This document shows, in pieces, positions 1 to 10,858 of a DNA stretch of 64,000 nucleotides. The notes beneath the pieces were generated by a model. That model was not told where the DNA came from and searched no databases. It saw nothing but the letters and a program-made list of their open reading frames with translations. The stretch spans positions 244,615,649-244,679,648 of the forward strand of contig CM053027.1 of the NCBI GenBank assembly GCA_028564925.1. The letters run 5' to 3'. The translations under genes were made by a program, and so were the position numbers. Every line of letters starts with the position of its first letter. Position 1 is the first letter of the stretch. The DNA comes from Lithobates sylvaticus. Its lineage: Eukaryota; Chordata; Amphibia; Anura; Ranidae.

Positions 1-124
1 TAGAGCAGAGCTAAATTTGAATTCTTTATTTAGAGTAAGTTGAAATTTGACATGTGTGATTGTTGGGATTAGAGAGCTTCTCCATTTGCGCATAATAAGC
101 AGTCTAGCTGCAAATAGTGTGTGC
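1..124 (-). pseudogene. L1-type LINE ORF2, C-terminal fragment
   Basis: Read on the minus strand this stretch encodes a segment containing ARLLIMRKWRSS, resembling the extreme C-terminus of L1/Tx1-type ORF2 proteins. It continues, in orientation and order, the ORF2 remains at 1532-1777 and 6685-9174, so it is the leftmost visible part of one LINE copy; the 3' end lies outside the window. The hAT-like element at 125-1531 separates it from the rest. The family call is by eye from a short segment. Confidence 0.5.
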
Positions 125-1531
125 TAGGGATGAGCCGAACACCCCCAGTTCGGTTTGGTTCGAAGTGCTAATTTTAAAGGCTTATATGCAAGTTATTGTC
201 ATAAAAAGTGTTTGGGGACCCGGGTCCTGCCCCAGGGACCATGTATTAATGCAAAAAAAAAAGTTTTAAAAACTGACTTTTTCCGGGAGCAGTGATTTTA
301 TTAATGCTTAAAGTGAAACAATAAAAGTGAAATATTCCTTTAAATTTCATACCTAAGGGGTGTGTATAGTATGCCTGTAAAGTAGCGCTTGTTTCCCATG
401 CTTAGAACTGTCCCTGCACAAAGTGTCATTTCTAAAAGGAAAAAAAGTCATTTAAAAGCACCCGCGGCTATAATGAATTGTCGGCTCCTGGCAATACAGA
501 GAACAGTCATTAAAAGTCATTGATAAAAAAAAAAAAAAAAAATGCATGGGGTTCCCCCCAAATTCAATTACCAGGCCCTTCAGGTCTGGTATGGATATTA
601 AGGATATTAATATTGAGGAACTCAACCTCAAATTTAAAAAAAATGGCGTGGAGTTCCCCCAAAAATCCATACCAGACCCTTTATACGAGCACGCAACCTG
701 GCAGGCCGCAGGAAAAGAGGGGGGACGAGAGAGCGCACCCCCCGGAACCGTACCGGGTCACATGCCCTCAACATGGGGAGGATGCTTTGGGGGTCTGTGA
801 CCCCTCAAGGCACCATATTCCCATGTTGATGGGGACAAGGGTCTCATCCCCACAACCCTTGCCCGGTGGTTGTAGGGGTCTGCGGGCGGGGGGCTTATCG
901 GAATCTGGAAGACCCCTTTAACAAAGGGGACCCCCAGATCCCGCCCCCCTATGTGAATTGGTAAGGGGTACATTGTACCCCTACCATTTAACAAAGAAAG
1001 TGTAAAAAATTGTAAAAAAAACACACAGACACCGTTGGGATAAGTCCTTTATTAAAAATAAAATAAAGATTCCAGCGGTGGTAATCCACTCTCTGTATCC
1101 TGCGATGGGTGATCTCCTCTCCGGTGTCCAGCAAAAACCCGGGCTTCCCCAGTGACGTGCGGGTGACCCCGCCCCCTCTGATGTAACAGAAACCTGCGTT
1201 ACATCAGAGGGGGGCGGGGTCACCCACATGTCACTGGGGAACCCCAGGTTTCCCCTTGCATCAGAGGGGGACGGGGTCACGTGACGGGTGGCCCCATCCT
1301 CAGCTAAGAGACCTGTCAAGCTGCCGGGATTCCCGCGGCGGAGACAGGATGCACTGCACTGGACATCATCATTGGACCCTGGACCTGGTGAGGGGAGATC
1401 ACCCATTATTTTATTTTTTTATCAATGACTTTTCTCTGTCTTGCCATTATAGTCACAAGTGCTTTTAAATTACTTTTATTCCTTCAGAAATGACACTTTG
1501 TGCAGGGACAGTTCTAAGCATGGGAAACAAG
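125..1531. mobile_element. hAT-like non-autonomous element with long inverted repeats
   Basis: The left end begins TAGGGATGAGCCGAACACCC, closely matching the inverted right end of the hAT transposon at 49508. Positions 387-470 and 1440-1531 are inverted copies of each other, so the element has long terminal inverted repeats. The right copy lacks the outermost ~260 bp seen on the left, so the right terminus and any TSD appear deleted. There is no transposase gene. Internal segments near 541-600 and 640-690 repeat a short motif around 'ccataccagaccct'. It sits inside the antisense L1-type LINE. Confidence 0.6.
1138..1248. repeat. GC-rich perfect-looking hairpin inside the hAT-like MITE
   Basis: Arms 1138-1187 and 1198-1248 are inverted copies about 50 bp long with very few mismatches, separated by a loop of about 10 bases. 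The arms contain CCCCGCCCCCTCTGATGTAA and its reverse complement. Confidence 0.8.
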
Positions 1532-1777
1532 GATGTGGAATTTGAGGGCTTCTATTGGAATGGGTATGATTTGTTTAACATCAGGTGATGAGGGGCTTGA
1601 GGATAAAGTCTTCCATGCTGCTACAGCATCTGAAATCGTGGGGTGTCTCATTTCCCTGGTTTTATTAGGGAAGGGCTGGGCTAGGAGGCGAGAACTCAGT
1701 TTGCCCTCAGCAACAAACGATTATTCGATGTGTTGCCATTGTTTATTGCAGAAGGATACAAACCAGTGTCTAATTTG
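1532..1777 (-). pseudogene. L1-type LINE ORF2, C-terminal piece before the PLE insertion
   Basis: The minus-strand translation includes QIRHWFVSFCNKQW, then, after one stop, TISDAVAAWKTL. The first residues repeat the DQIRHW at the break point in the 6685-9174 piece, exactly where the duplicated target CCAGTGTCTAATTTG lies (1763-1777 and 6685-6699). This piece and the one at 6685 were therefore contiguous before PLE-1a inserted. One in-frame stop shows it is dead. Confidence 0.6.
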
Positions 1778-2180
1778 CAAAAAAGGGGGGTTAATCCGCG
1801 CTTAGTAAAACTCTAGATGACACAAGCAGCTGAACACCATAACCCGGATACTGGGCACAAAAACTATAGGGAAAGAAAAAAGTGCAGTGCTCAAACTATA
1901 TCAAACAATACATATTACAGTGATACAAAATCCGTGAAGATATATCTGAAAAAATGGTGAAAAAAATATATATTCAATGGAAAAATAATATATATATATA
2001 TATATACTGAAAAATCAACAAACATAAAATTCAAATAATATATATATGCTGAAAAAATCAACAAACATAAAGTTCATAAATTCCAAATTCATGCGAGAAT
2101 AAAGTGTCCATATAAATATAAAAAAATTAATAAAATAAAATAAATATATGATAAAATGTGACTTGATAATAATTGTGCAA
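1778..2180 (-). repeat. Inverted 5' arm of PLE-1a
   Basis: About 1880-2180 is the reverse complement of 6394-6684 together with 3690-3734, including the AT microsatellite near 1990-2005 and the TGTTTGTTGATTTTT motif. Positions 1778-1880 look like an inverted tail extension and have no partner that I found. Confidence 0.75.
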
Positions 2181-2826
2181 ATTTGACCAGAAATTTCATT
2201 ACCACTTTCTCTAGCCAGCACTGGGCCATCAAAAGAATTATAAAAAAGCATTGGCCAGTGATCAGGAATGATCGAGTTTTGGGTCCTCTTTTGTCAGAGA
2301 GACCCAATGTTTTATTCAGAGGAGCTATGAATTTGAGAAATATGATAGCTCCAAACATCCCTGACCCCCCGAAGAAACCAACGTTTTTTTGGGACCTAAA
2401 AGGTTTTCACCCGTGTGGTAAATGTAGAGCCTGTAGGATAAATTTGCAACGTGGGAGGAGATTTACTGAGTTCACCTCAATCGGTACTGGGCTCACTTAT
2501 CCTATTCGATCATTTATCACATGTTCAACAAAGTGCATTGTATATCTCCTCAGGTGCCCTTGCGGTTTGGAATATGTGGGGCGTACAGTACGCATGTTAC
2601 ATATACGCTTTTGATAAGCACAATGTTAGTAAACACTATGACCTTAAACATAAACGTGACCCAAGAGGTACTACTTTCTTAGCCACAGAGAGGTACGTTC
2701 CGCACCAGTAATGGGAAGCGTACCATCTCACGAGCTGAGACTAACTGGATATATAAGTTGAGCTCACATGTTCCTGAGGGCCTCAATGGGGAGTGGGACA
2801 TCACCTGTTTTATCAATAACAGTTGA
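2166..2826 (+). pseudogene. PLE-1a GIY-YIG endonuclease C-terminal fragment
   Basis: The first frame (about 2183-2614) reads FITTFSSQHWAIKRIIKKHW, a CGKCRACR cysteine pair and the GIY-YIG-type core CIVYLLRCPCGLEYVGRT. This is the linker and endonuclease region of Penelope-like reverse transcriptases. After about 2600 the homology moves to other frames (KHYDLKHKRDP near 2630, then SHVPEGLNGEWD ending at the stop near 2824), so at least two indels have broken it. The reverse transcriptase part is absent. It matches the sister fragment at 3840-4510 throughout. Confidence 0.75.
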
Positions 2827-3213
2827 TGTCCCCATCCTTGCCCATATGACAATACCTGACCCTTGAGTGCTGATGGGTAATTTTTGCTAGATGTAATGCT
2901 CAGAGTGTCAAGATGTTTTTGAAAAATGCTTTTTATTCTGTGAAGTAATTTTTTGTTTTTTGATGGACTATTTTAACTTTGTGCTTCCCTTCTATGTCAA
3001 TGCAGTGTAATAATAGAATGTGGGTACTCTATTGGCAATGATGGGTAGCAAGCACATTTATGGACATTTAGGTACAATCTTAAAATATATTATTTATTTT
3101 AACCGGAGTTATGATTTATACCCACTAGATGGCGAAGCTTTGTTTTTAATAGGGCTTCTTTTTTAGCCTATGGCGGGGCTCCTTTCCTTGCCAAGAGACT
3201 ATAAAATTAGAGA

Positions 3214-3296
3214 GCGCAAGGGTGTGGGTGTACCCCTGATGGTGTCAGACCTTTGACGAAACGATCGTTGGGTAGCTACGCCCACACCTCTTGCGC
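3214..3296 (+). ncRNA. Hammerhead-ribozyme-like motif in PLE-1a
   Basis: Core: CTGATGG at 3236-3242 (one change from CUGANGA), a 4-bp stem II GTCA/TGAC (3244-3247, 3254-3257), GAAAC at 3258-3262, the self-complementary stem III ACGATCGT (3261-3268), and U3269 as the predicted cleavage-site base. Stem I is long: ACCC/GGGT next to the core, an internal loop, then GGTGTGGG/CCCACACC and GCGCAAG/CTTGCGC (3214-3235 with 3270-3296). The change at the last core adenosine may reduce or abolish activity. PLEs are known to carry hammerheads in their pLTRs. Confidence 0.6.
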
Positions 3297-3820
3297 TTTT
3301 CAAAACTCTCACAGAGGAGTTTTTTTTCTGATAGGAATTTATTGTTTTTACATTGTTTGTTCATTGTCTATGGCTCGGTGGATCCTTATTTTATCTGCTT
3401 GATTCAAAAGCTTTAATAAATCCCCCAATTTTTAAACTATATCCCACGATTTGGAGCATTTTTCTTTCTTTTTGGGGATATATTTTGGAGATCTGCTGTC
3501 AGTGAGTATCCGAGGAATAGGAGACACCTGTGACACCTGGAAGCTTGCGGTAATCCTTGGCACCTGGACATCCTCAGCGGGATCCGTGATCCAATCTGCA
3601 TTGTTTGACCCCCCTTTACAAGGTGGTCACCGGGGATCTGGTAAGCCTTCATCTTGTTTGGGTGAATAGAGGTGACAGGTTTCTACGTGGTCAAATTTGC
3701 ACGATTATTATCATCAAGTCACATTTTATCATATGTAGAAAGAAAAAACTGCGCCAAGTGAAAAGAAGCTATTACTAAATTCTGATATAAAGATAACTAC
3801 CTAATAGAATAGCATTCACA

Positions 3821-4510
3821 ATGGGTATATTTTGGAAGGTCACAACCTACTCTGTACAACATAATAATGTAAAACAACTAATCAATAAACATTGGCACAT
3901 CATTACTAATGACATCGTCCTTGGGGACATTTTGCCATCTAAGCCTAGGGTTATCTTTAGAGGTGTACAGTCACTGCAGGGCCAAGTAGCCCCGAATGTC
4001 CTCAACCCTCCAGTGAGGAGTGGAGGCTTTTTTGACCAGCTAAGTGGATACTACCAATGTAGACGGTGTAGAGTGTGTCGTCTCAATTCCAGTTCAGCAA
4101 GAAGGACCACCTTGGTTTTATCCACTTCCACCCAAAGAACATTCAAGATCAAACCTTGTATTACCTGTGCCACTACTGGGGTCGTTTATTTACTACAATG
4201 CCCGTGCGGCCTACAATATGTGGGCCGCACAAAACGCCCTTTACAAGTGTGCTTAAATGAACACATCACTAACATCATTTCAGAGTTTAAGAATCACTCC
4301 GTCTCTAAGCACTATCTTCAAGTACATAATAGGGACCCTTCCAATACCCTTTTCTTAGGTATTGATAAGTACAAGCCCAACTGGAGAGGGGACCTCTTGG
4401 TCAGAGAGATCTCCAAACTTGAGATGGCTTGGATTCATCGATTGAAAACATATGTCCCATATGGAATGAATATTGATACGGATGTGAATGCTTTCATTAA
4501 TAATGCCTGA
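3821..4510 (+). CDS. PLE-1b GIY-YIG endonuclease C-terminal fragment, still open
   Basis: This is a 229-codon open frame; the first ~6 codons lie in the inverted arm, so true homology starts near 3840. Visible in order: QHNNVKQLINKHWHII (the end of the linker after the reverse transcriptase), a CRRCRVCR cysteine cluster, the GIY-YIG core GVVYLLQCPCGLQYVGRT near residue 120, and LEMAWIHRL near residue 200, which contains the conserved glutamate of the nuclease. It ends at a natural stop. The reverse transcriptase half is missing through 5' truncation, so it is a dead-on-arrival copy even though no stop interrupts it. It has no obvious promoter. Confidence 0.7.
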   Translation: MGIFWKVTTYSVQHNNVKQLINKHWHIITNDIVLGDILPSKPRVIFRGVQSLQGQVAPNVLNPPVRSGGFFDQLSGYYQCRRCRVCRLNSSSARRTTLVLSTSTQRTFKIKPCITCATTGVVYLLQCPCGLQYVGRTKRPLQVCLNEHITNIISEFKNHSVSKHYLQVHNRDPSNTLFLGIDKYKPNWRGDLLVREISKLEMAWIHRLKTYVPYGMNIDTDVNAFINNA

Positions 4511-6265
4511 TTTCAACTTAGACAAATTTTTTGTTGAGTAGATTCATATGCTAGATTTATATGCTAGCCTAAGCTCTGGGATCAGGATCTTGGATTTTTG
4601 CCCCTAGCCTTTACCACTATGGAGGAATATATTCATATTTATTTATATATTTTTATCCATTACTATTACTACTGGCTCTCATTCTATATGGGATTATTGC
4701 TTCAGGCCTTCCTCCCCCCCATCTTTTGGGTGGTGGTGGTATATATTGGTGGGCCTCAATACTATATTATATGTAAGTTCAAGCTCTTGGATCAGGATCT
4801 TTTGAACTATGGCTGTTTGGTTCTGACCATTATGGAGTAACAAATTCATGGATATATTTTTATTTAATATTATATTTCATTTTTTATGTAATATGGTTGT
4901 GGATCTTCCTCCTTCCTTGCATTAGGGCGGTTGTGGTATGCAGAGATGGGCCACAATACTATATGGAATACACTTCACTTTATTTGTGTTTTCACGCACA
5001 TTAAATACATTTTCATTACAGCACTATGAGTATCTTTAATAATATTTTTTAGATAAACACTTGTTTTTGGTTATTTCACATAATTTTTTATATGTGTTTT
5101 TTGATTGTGTAAATATTTTGCTAATCACTCATAAGTGTACAAGCATTTCCCTGTGCGGACCGGGAATGTTATCACAAATAAACATATTCAGTATTATTAG
5201 TGAATAATAATGTTGGTAATCAACACTTTCACTTTTTATTTATTAAATATTAGTTTGATACGAATACCTACCTTTTCACGTTCTATACCACGTACATAAA
5301 CACTTGCCCGTTTTGGGCTATGTATATATATATATATATATTTTTTGACACATTCATTTTGCTTTTTTTCTATCATGCACTTTGCACATTTGCTAGTAAT
5401 AGTTAATGTGGTAACATTAGCTATATACACCATCGGAATGACTAAACGATAGAGCGCCCCTTATGTGTTCCTTCCTTGGGAAACAGACATGTGTGGGCAA
5501 CCTTTCCCATAATCAAGATGGAGTTTTGGCCACTTCCGTGCCTCTTACAACGAGGCCTGGTGCTTTAAATGTTGGTGACTCACTGCACGGCCCTATCCCC
5601 ATTGAAAACGTTACGACGAAACGCGTACAATCTCTTTTAAAATAAATAGTCCTAGTTATTATACAGTATCACACAATGGTCTGCCTTTTTTCTTTATGTC
5701 ATCAATTTGGATGCACCGCCGAGTGCTGTGACCAGTATTACACTCAGCACGCTGTATCCTTCCGGGAGTCCTTTCGTTCTGAGTGGCAAATCCCTGGATA
5801 TCATCTCTCTAGGTGTTGTTTTCCCCTTGATGTCAGGATTTCTACCAGTGCTCATTCTGAGTGTCAGTTTTCATTTACCATCTGGTAAAGAGCCTATATG
5901 TTGGTGGGGGCATCCTCTTTTGGTGTGGAGCACAGCGGTGTGGCATGAAGTAGTATGTGTATATGATCGCATCTCACTGGAATAAGGACTTACTGTATCA
6001 ACTATATTTACTTTGTGGACTCCTCCAGTGTTATTTGTGTTTTGTATCAACCAAGCATTACCCAGAAACCACATCTATCCATTTATTGACTTATTTACTT
6101 ACCTTTATATGTTGTTTAATTGGATATCTATGAGTATTATGAGTATTATCGGGTTAGAGTATCAAAACCTTCCAAAATATACCCATTGTGAATGCTATTC
6201 TATTAGGTAGTTATCTTTATATCAGAATTTAGCTTCTTTTCACTTGGCGCAGTTTTTCTTTCTTT
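4511..6265 (+). repeat. PLE-1b non-coding 3'/pLTR-like region
   Basis: AT-rich sequence with a TA microsatellite near 5321-5342 and an AATAAA-type signal near 5641. Around 5594-5632 is a degenerate hammerhead-like string (TTGAAAA ... GACGAAACGCGT). The terminal ~100 bp (6160-6265) is the partner of the inverted arm at 3738-3840. No gene is visible. Confidence 0.6.
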
Positions 6266-6684
6266 ACATTATCTATTGTGCTTATCCCACTATTCCGCAG
6301 CCTTGTTCAATTTTGATTTTATTTAATGAATTTATTGCTTTTGTCCCATTTACCTTTTCCCTGTCTTATTGGGTTAGCGCGTTTTTTTCGCCTACATTTT
6401 ATCATATATTTATTTTATAAATGTTTTTGATATTTATATGGACACTTTATTCTCGCATGAATTTGGAATTTATGAACTTTATGTTTGTTGATTTTTTCAG
6501 CATATATATATTATTTGAATTTTATGTTTGTTGATTTTTGCAATATATATATATATATATATATATTATTTTTCCATTGTATATATATTTTTTTCACCAT
6601 TTTTTTCAGATATATCTTTACGGATTTTGTATCACTGTAATATGTATTATTTGATATAGTTTGAACGCTGCACTTTTTTCTTTC

Positions 6685-9174
6685 CCAGTGTCTAATTTGA
6701 TCTAGAATCACTGCAGTGTGGTAGTCATTCACATCAGGGAAACCCATTCCTCCTGCAGATTTGTGCTTAATGATGGAAGCATATGGACAACGGGTTTCCG
6801 ATCTTGCCAAACAAAGGAGCATAATATTCTTTTGAGGGTGGCTAAGAATGTTGCGGGTGCAGCAATTGGTAAGGCTCTGTACAGATAAATTTGGGTTTTT
6901 TGTAGGGGAATCATTATAAAGGCAGCCGTTCTGCCCGCCCAAGAAAGATATTGTTTGCAAAACAACTGAAGGTCTTTCTTGCAAGCCTGCAGGAAGGGGA
7001 TGTAATTTTATGTATACAAGTTGGAGGAAGGTGTGGTAAGCTGGATTCCCAAGTAGGGCATGGAGGTGGTCACCCATTTATAGGGGGCTATGGCTTTCTT
7101 TTAGGAGGGGTTTAGTAGTGTTAGGTATCTGTATGCTTAGGATGCTTGACTTAGTCTCATTTACTTTGTAGAATGAGCAAGAGTTAAATACAGTTAATAT
7201 TTCTTGTACATGAACCAGGGAAGAAGCCGGGTCTGTTAGGGATAGAATTATGTCTTCTGCGAATAGGGTGATTTTGTATTCTTGGTCTTCGACTTGAGGT
7301 GAGAGGCAAATTTTTTGGGCTAAGGGTACCATCAGCAACGTAAAAATTAGTGGGGAAAGGGGGCATCCTTGCCTGGTACCGTTAGTAAGGAGGAATGGGT
7401 CGGAGAAGGTCCCATCTGAGAAGACGTTTTTTCTGCGTCTAGCATTATGAACAGAGATGGGATATGGTTGGTTTCAGTGTAATAGAGGAGATTTGTAATT
7501 TTGCGGATGGAATCAGGTGCCTGTCTAACCATAATGAAGCCGACCTGGTCCAAGTGTATGAGATGGGGCACGATTAGAGCTAGTCTTTGTGCTATAAATT
7601 TTGTGTATAGTTTGAGGTCTGTGTTTAATAGTGAGATGGGGCGGAAATTGGGTGGGGTAACCGGCTCCTTCCCTGGTTTAGGCAAGGTCACAATGCTAGC
7701 AGATAGCATTTCGTCAGAAAAGGCGCCTGGGGACACGGCAGCATTGAACAACTGACACATGTGTGGAGCTAGAGTGGTGTCAAGTGTCTCGATATGGCTT
7801 GTGTCATTTCTGTGGCTGTGAATGGACTATTTAGAGATGCAAGTTGTTCGGGGGATAATTTGGGGAGCATCAATTGATCAAGAAAAGTTTTAATGTTAGT
7901 TTCTGTGGGTTGTGTGGTAGTGGGGTCATCGTTTAGGTTGTACAATGTCTGATAGTATATTCGAAAGGCATTTGATATGTCTTTCTGATGGTATAGTTTG
8001 TCACCGCTAGTGGGGTCTGTGATGTAAGGAATCCTTTGTTTAGCTCTTCTTTGTTTGACTTGGTTAGCTAGAATTTTGCCGGATTTATTCCCGGCCGTGT
8101 AGAAGGTGGTACATAATTTCAGCATTAATTTAGCATGTTTGGCATTAAGGAAGGATCTAAGATCATTTCTGGCTTGAAAAATGTTATTACTGATGGATGG
8201 CGTGGGTTTTGTTTTGTTCATCAGTTCTAATTTGGTTATGTTGTCTAGCAGTTCTGTTAGCTGCTGTGTCCTTTGGCGCTTGGCTTGAGAGCTCAATTTA
8301 ATGAGCGTACCGTGAATAAATGCCATCTGACCATACGGTAGATATGGTTTAAAACTGATGATTAGTTTAGCTCAAAATATTCTTTCAAGCAGCTTTGAAT
8401 GAGAGCTGTATTGCTAGGGATTGCCATTAGGTGTGGGTCATTCCTCCAGTGGGTGAAAAATTAATTGTTAGGTTTGTCCCCAAGAGTCATTGAGACAGGA
8501 GCATGGTCTGACCATGTTATGGGTTGGATGTCCATTCCAGTAGCGTTGAGGAGAAGTTGTTTATCTCCTACAAATAGATCTATTCTGGAGTAGGTGAAAT
8601 GGGGTTTCGAGAAGAATGTGAAGTCCCGTTCCATAGCATGTTGGCACCTCCAGATATCGAACAGGTAATTAGCCTGGAGAAATTTGGATCAGAGTCACTG
8701 GGCGCGGTTTCTTGGTGGACAGGCCTCTAACATCAGATGCCTCATATGGCGCTAGGTTAAAGTCTCCATATAGAAAGGTTTACCCTTGTTTGAGGCTTTG
8801 CACTTTTTTCCACAACTTACGGGGGAAACATAGTTGACCTGAATTTGGGGCATATATGTTTACCATTGTGTAGATCGTATTATTGATTTCGCCAATAAGG
8901 ATGATATATCTTCCCTGAGGGTCAGAGGTAACCAAGATTAATTTGAATGCGACTTTATTTTTGATAGCTATGAGAACTCATTTTGTTTTGTTTTGGGCGT
9001 TAGCAAAAAACACGTATAGGAAGTCTTTGTGAGACATGGTGGGGGCTTTATCCTGACAGAAGTGGGTCTCTTGTAGGCAAAGAATGTCACATTGGAGTTT
9101 ATGTGCTTCCGATCAGAGGAAGTATCGTTTCCCAGGGTGCCCTTAATGTTTAAAGATGTGATCTTGATCGGCAT
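6685..9174 (-). pseudogene. L1/Tx1-type LINE ORF2 (endonuclease-reverse transcriptase), degraded
   Basis: Read on the minus strand, the parts appear in the expected order. An endonuclease start MPIKITSLNIKG lies near 9174, and a linker with QVKQRRAKQRIPYITDP around 7769-8326. Reverse transcriptase follows, with LPKPGKEP and NFRPISLLNTDLKLYTKFIA (7347-7760) and then LFAEDIILSLTDP near 7260, where the usual catalytic FADD is changed to FAED. The C-terminal region (PYASIIKHKSAGGMGFPDVN) runs to the PLE-1a insertion point. The pieces lie in several frames with stops between them, so the gene is long dead. It continues in 1532-1777 and 1-124. Confidence 0.75.
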
Positions 9175-9779
9175 GATGGAAATTATTGTGTTGAAGTGGT
9201 AGCAGGACAGGCGGTGTTCTTATGAGGGTTTCTCTGTTGAGAGGGGGCTGAGTCGTATGTGACTCAGTGAGGTGTTGTTTGAGTGTTGGTGTGGTGTGGT
9301 AGTTAACTTACTCTTTGAAGAGATGAGTTGGTAGCTTCCGATGTAAGCAGGTTACGGCAGTTTCGACTTTAAATTTCACTGCTGGTGTGGAACAGAAGTA
9401 AGTTGTGGACTGTAAGAGAGTTGAGATCAAGTCAATATAAAGATAAACAGTAATATAACAGTAGGATAACAACAGTGTTACCATACACAATAATTAGAAA
9501 CAGAACTAGAACTTTGTGTGAGCGGTATATACTGCAACTTATATTGGGGTTATAAGACTACTCAAAGAAATAGGGCTCCGAAGGGCGTTCCAGGATGTGT
9601 ATGTAAGCCTGGAGTTGTAGAGGTGTATCAGGTGGTCATTTCATCAGATGGGTCAAAGTCACCCCAATTGCCAGTATTATGATTGCGATGTTGACGGTTA
9701 GGTTGGCGTTGTTCCAAAGGTTCCAAGATGTGCCAGTGGCACAGCAGTCGTCGCGGACTGAGGTCACGGACTGAGTAGG
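9175..9779 (-). other. L1-type LINE, region between ORF1 and ORF2 remnants
   Basis: No recognisable coding sequence. Its position between the ORF1 and ORF2 remnants suggests the inter-ORF spacer of the same LINE, perhaps with small insertions. Confidence 0.35.
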
Positions 9780-10539
9780 ACCTATTGTCGTTGGTGATGA
9801 TAAGTTTAACTAGGTGGCCACACTTGTATTTGGTGATTCCAGAGGGGCTTAGTGACAGTGGATAAATTCTTGCGCTGCATCATGGTATATTTGGATAAAT
9901 CCGCAAAGAAAGCCAGAGCGGCGTACGGCTGAGGGTATTCATCTGGATTTCGCCTGGCTCGCAGCAGTTATTCCTTGACATGGAAAAAATTTATCCGGAC
10001 AATAATGTCTCTTGGTATAGTGTTCGATAGATACAGCGGTTTTGGCAGGTGGTGTATGCGATCAATAATCAGTTCCCCTGGAGGGGTATCAGGGAGGAAA
10101 GCAGAGAGTAGTTGTAAGAAGTAATCACTTAGTTCAGATGGTTGGACGGATTCTGGTATGCCTCTTATCTTTAAATTGTTCCTTCTGGAACGATCTTCCA
10201 AATCTGCTATTTTGGCCTTCATCCACTGTATTCTGCCTCTTCCCCCTGCGCGTCCACTAAGCTGTTGAAGGATGATGTCACTTCTCCCATCTTAGCTTCT
10301 ATGGTGGTTACTCTGTCCCCTAAGTATGATACTTCAGATGTGAAGTTGTACATCATTTTAGCATTGTCAGCATGGATAGAGTTTTGCAGTGTGAGAAGAA
10401 TATCCTTCAGGGTAGTATCTAGGACAGGTTGGTTCAGTGTGGGATATGCAGCAATGGAGCTGGCATTTGCATGGCTCAGAGGGGATAGCTGATTGAAAGG
10501 GCTCACCTCAGATGGATCTGCATCCTGATTCATCTTCAT
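9780..10539 (-). pseudogene. L1-type LINE ORF1 (RNA-binding protein) remnant
   Basis: A minus-strand start at 10539 reads [15 protein letters not shown]. Next comes a putative coiled-coil segment (TLKDILLTLQNSIHAD; VSYLGDRVTTIEAKM), and then, in a shifted frame from 10222, the hallmark LEDRSRRNNLKIRGIPES, which marks the start of the L1 ORF1p RRM domain. The C-terminal part (ARRNPDEYPQPYAALAFFAD) follows in the same direction to about 9850. ORF1p binds LINE RNA as a trimer. One frameshift near 10220 and a stop after FHVKE show it is a relic. Confidence 0.7.
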
Positions 10540-10858
10540 TTTAGATTTTACAGGGGGTGGAAGCTGTGGAGAGGCTGCCTTTTTCTGCGAGTGCCTGTTG
10601 TCTCCCTCCTCTGGCATCCCTCCTGGGTCTGTGTGTGGTGGGCAGCCGCGAGTTATGCCTGCATGTCCACCGCCGCCATCTTGGAGATTCGTCCTGCTGG
10701 GTGGCGGGTAAAGCTCTGTGAGTTTTTTGCGGTGCCGAGCGGTATTTCTTCCACTTATACATGCCGTCGGGGGTCCCAGGATGTATATGAAGCTCTGGGT
10801 GTAGTGTGGAATGATCCTTATTTGTCGATATTGCCCTGGATAGCCACTGTGTCCTGGA
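10540..10858 (-). other. 5' end of the antisense L1-type LINE
   Basis: GC-rich sequence upstream of the ORF1 start that carries no gene; probably the LINE 5' UTR. The boundary with the Gypsy fossil near 10858 is placed where Gypsy gag similarity begins and is approximate. Confidence 0.4.

Larger units (their letters stand above)
3735..6393 (+). mobile_element. Penelope-like element PLE-1b nested inside PLE-1a
   Basis: It is flanked by the 14-bp duplication ACATTTTATCATAT (3721-3734 and 6394-6407). An inverted 5' arm (about 3738-3840) is the reverse complement of 6160-6265. Then follow an open endonuclease fragment (3840-4510), a long AT-rich pLTR-like region and a terminal tail (6266-6393) ending in TTAGCGCG-like sequence. 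The host sequence across the duplication is PLE-1a, so this is a PLE in a PLE. Confidence 0.8.
1778..6684 (+). mobile_element. Penelope-like element PLE-1a (contains PLE-1b)
   Basis: The insertion is flanked by the 15-bp duplication CCAGTGTCTAATTTG (1763-1777, 6685-6699). The element's own sequence is 1778-3734 plus 6394-6684; 3735-6393 is a second PLE. The left part (about 1880-2180) is an inverted copy of the right end (6394-6684), followed by a direct-orientation C-terminal endonuclease fragment and a non-coding pLTR-like region carrying a hammerhead core. It is strongly 5'-truncated: no reverse transcriptase is present. Inverted 5' fragments and flanking partial copies are typical of PLEs. 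Confidence 0.8.

Noticed and set aside
5594-5632. Hammerhead ribozyme in PLE-1b
   Set aside because: GACGAAACGCGT is present, but the first core block is TTGAAAA, stem II has only about 2 bp and no stem I was found.
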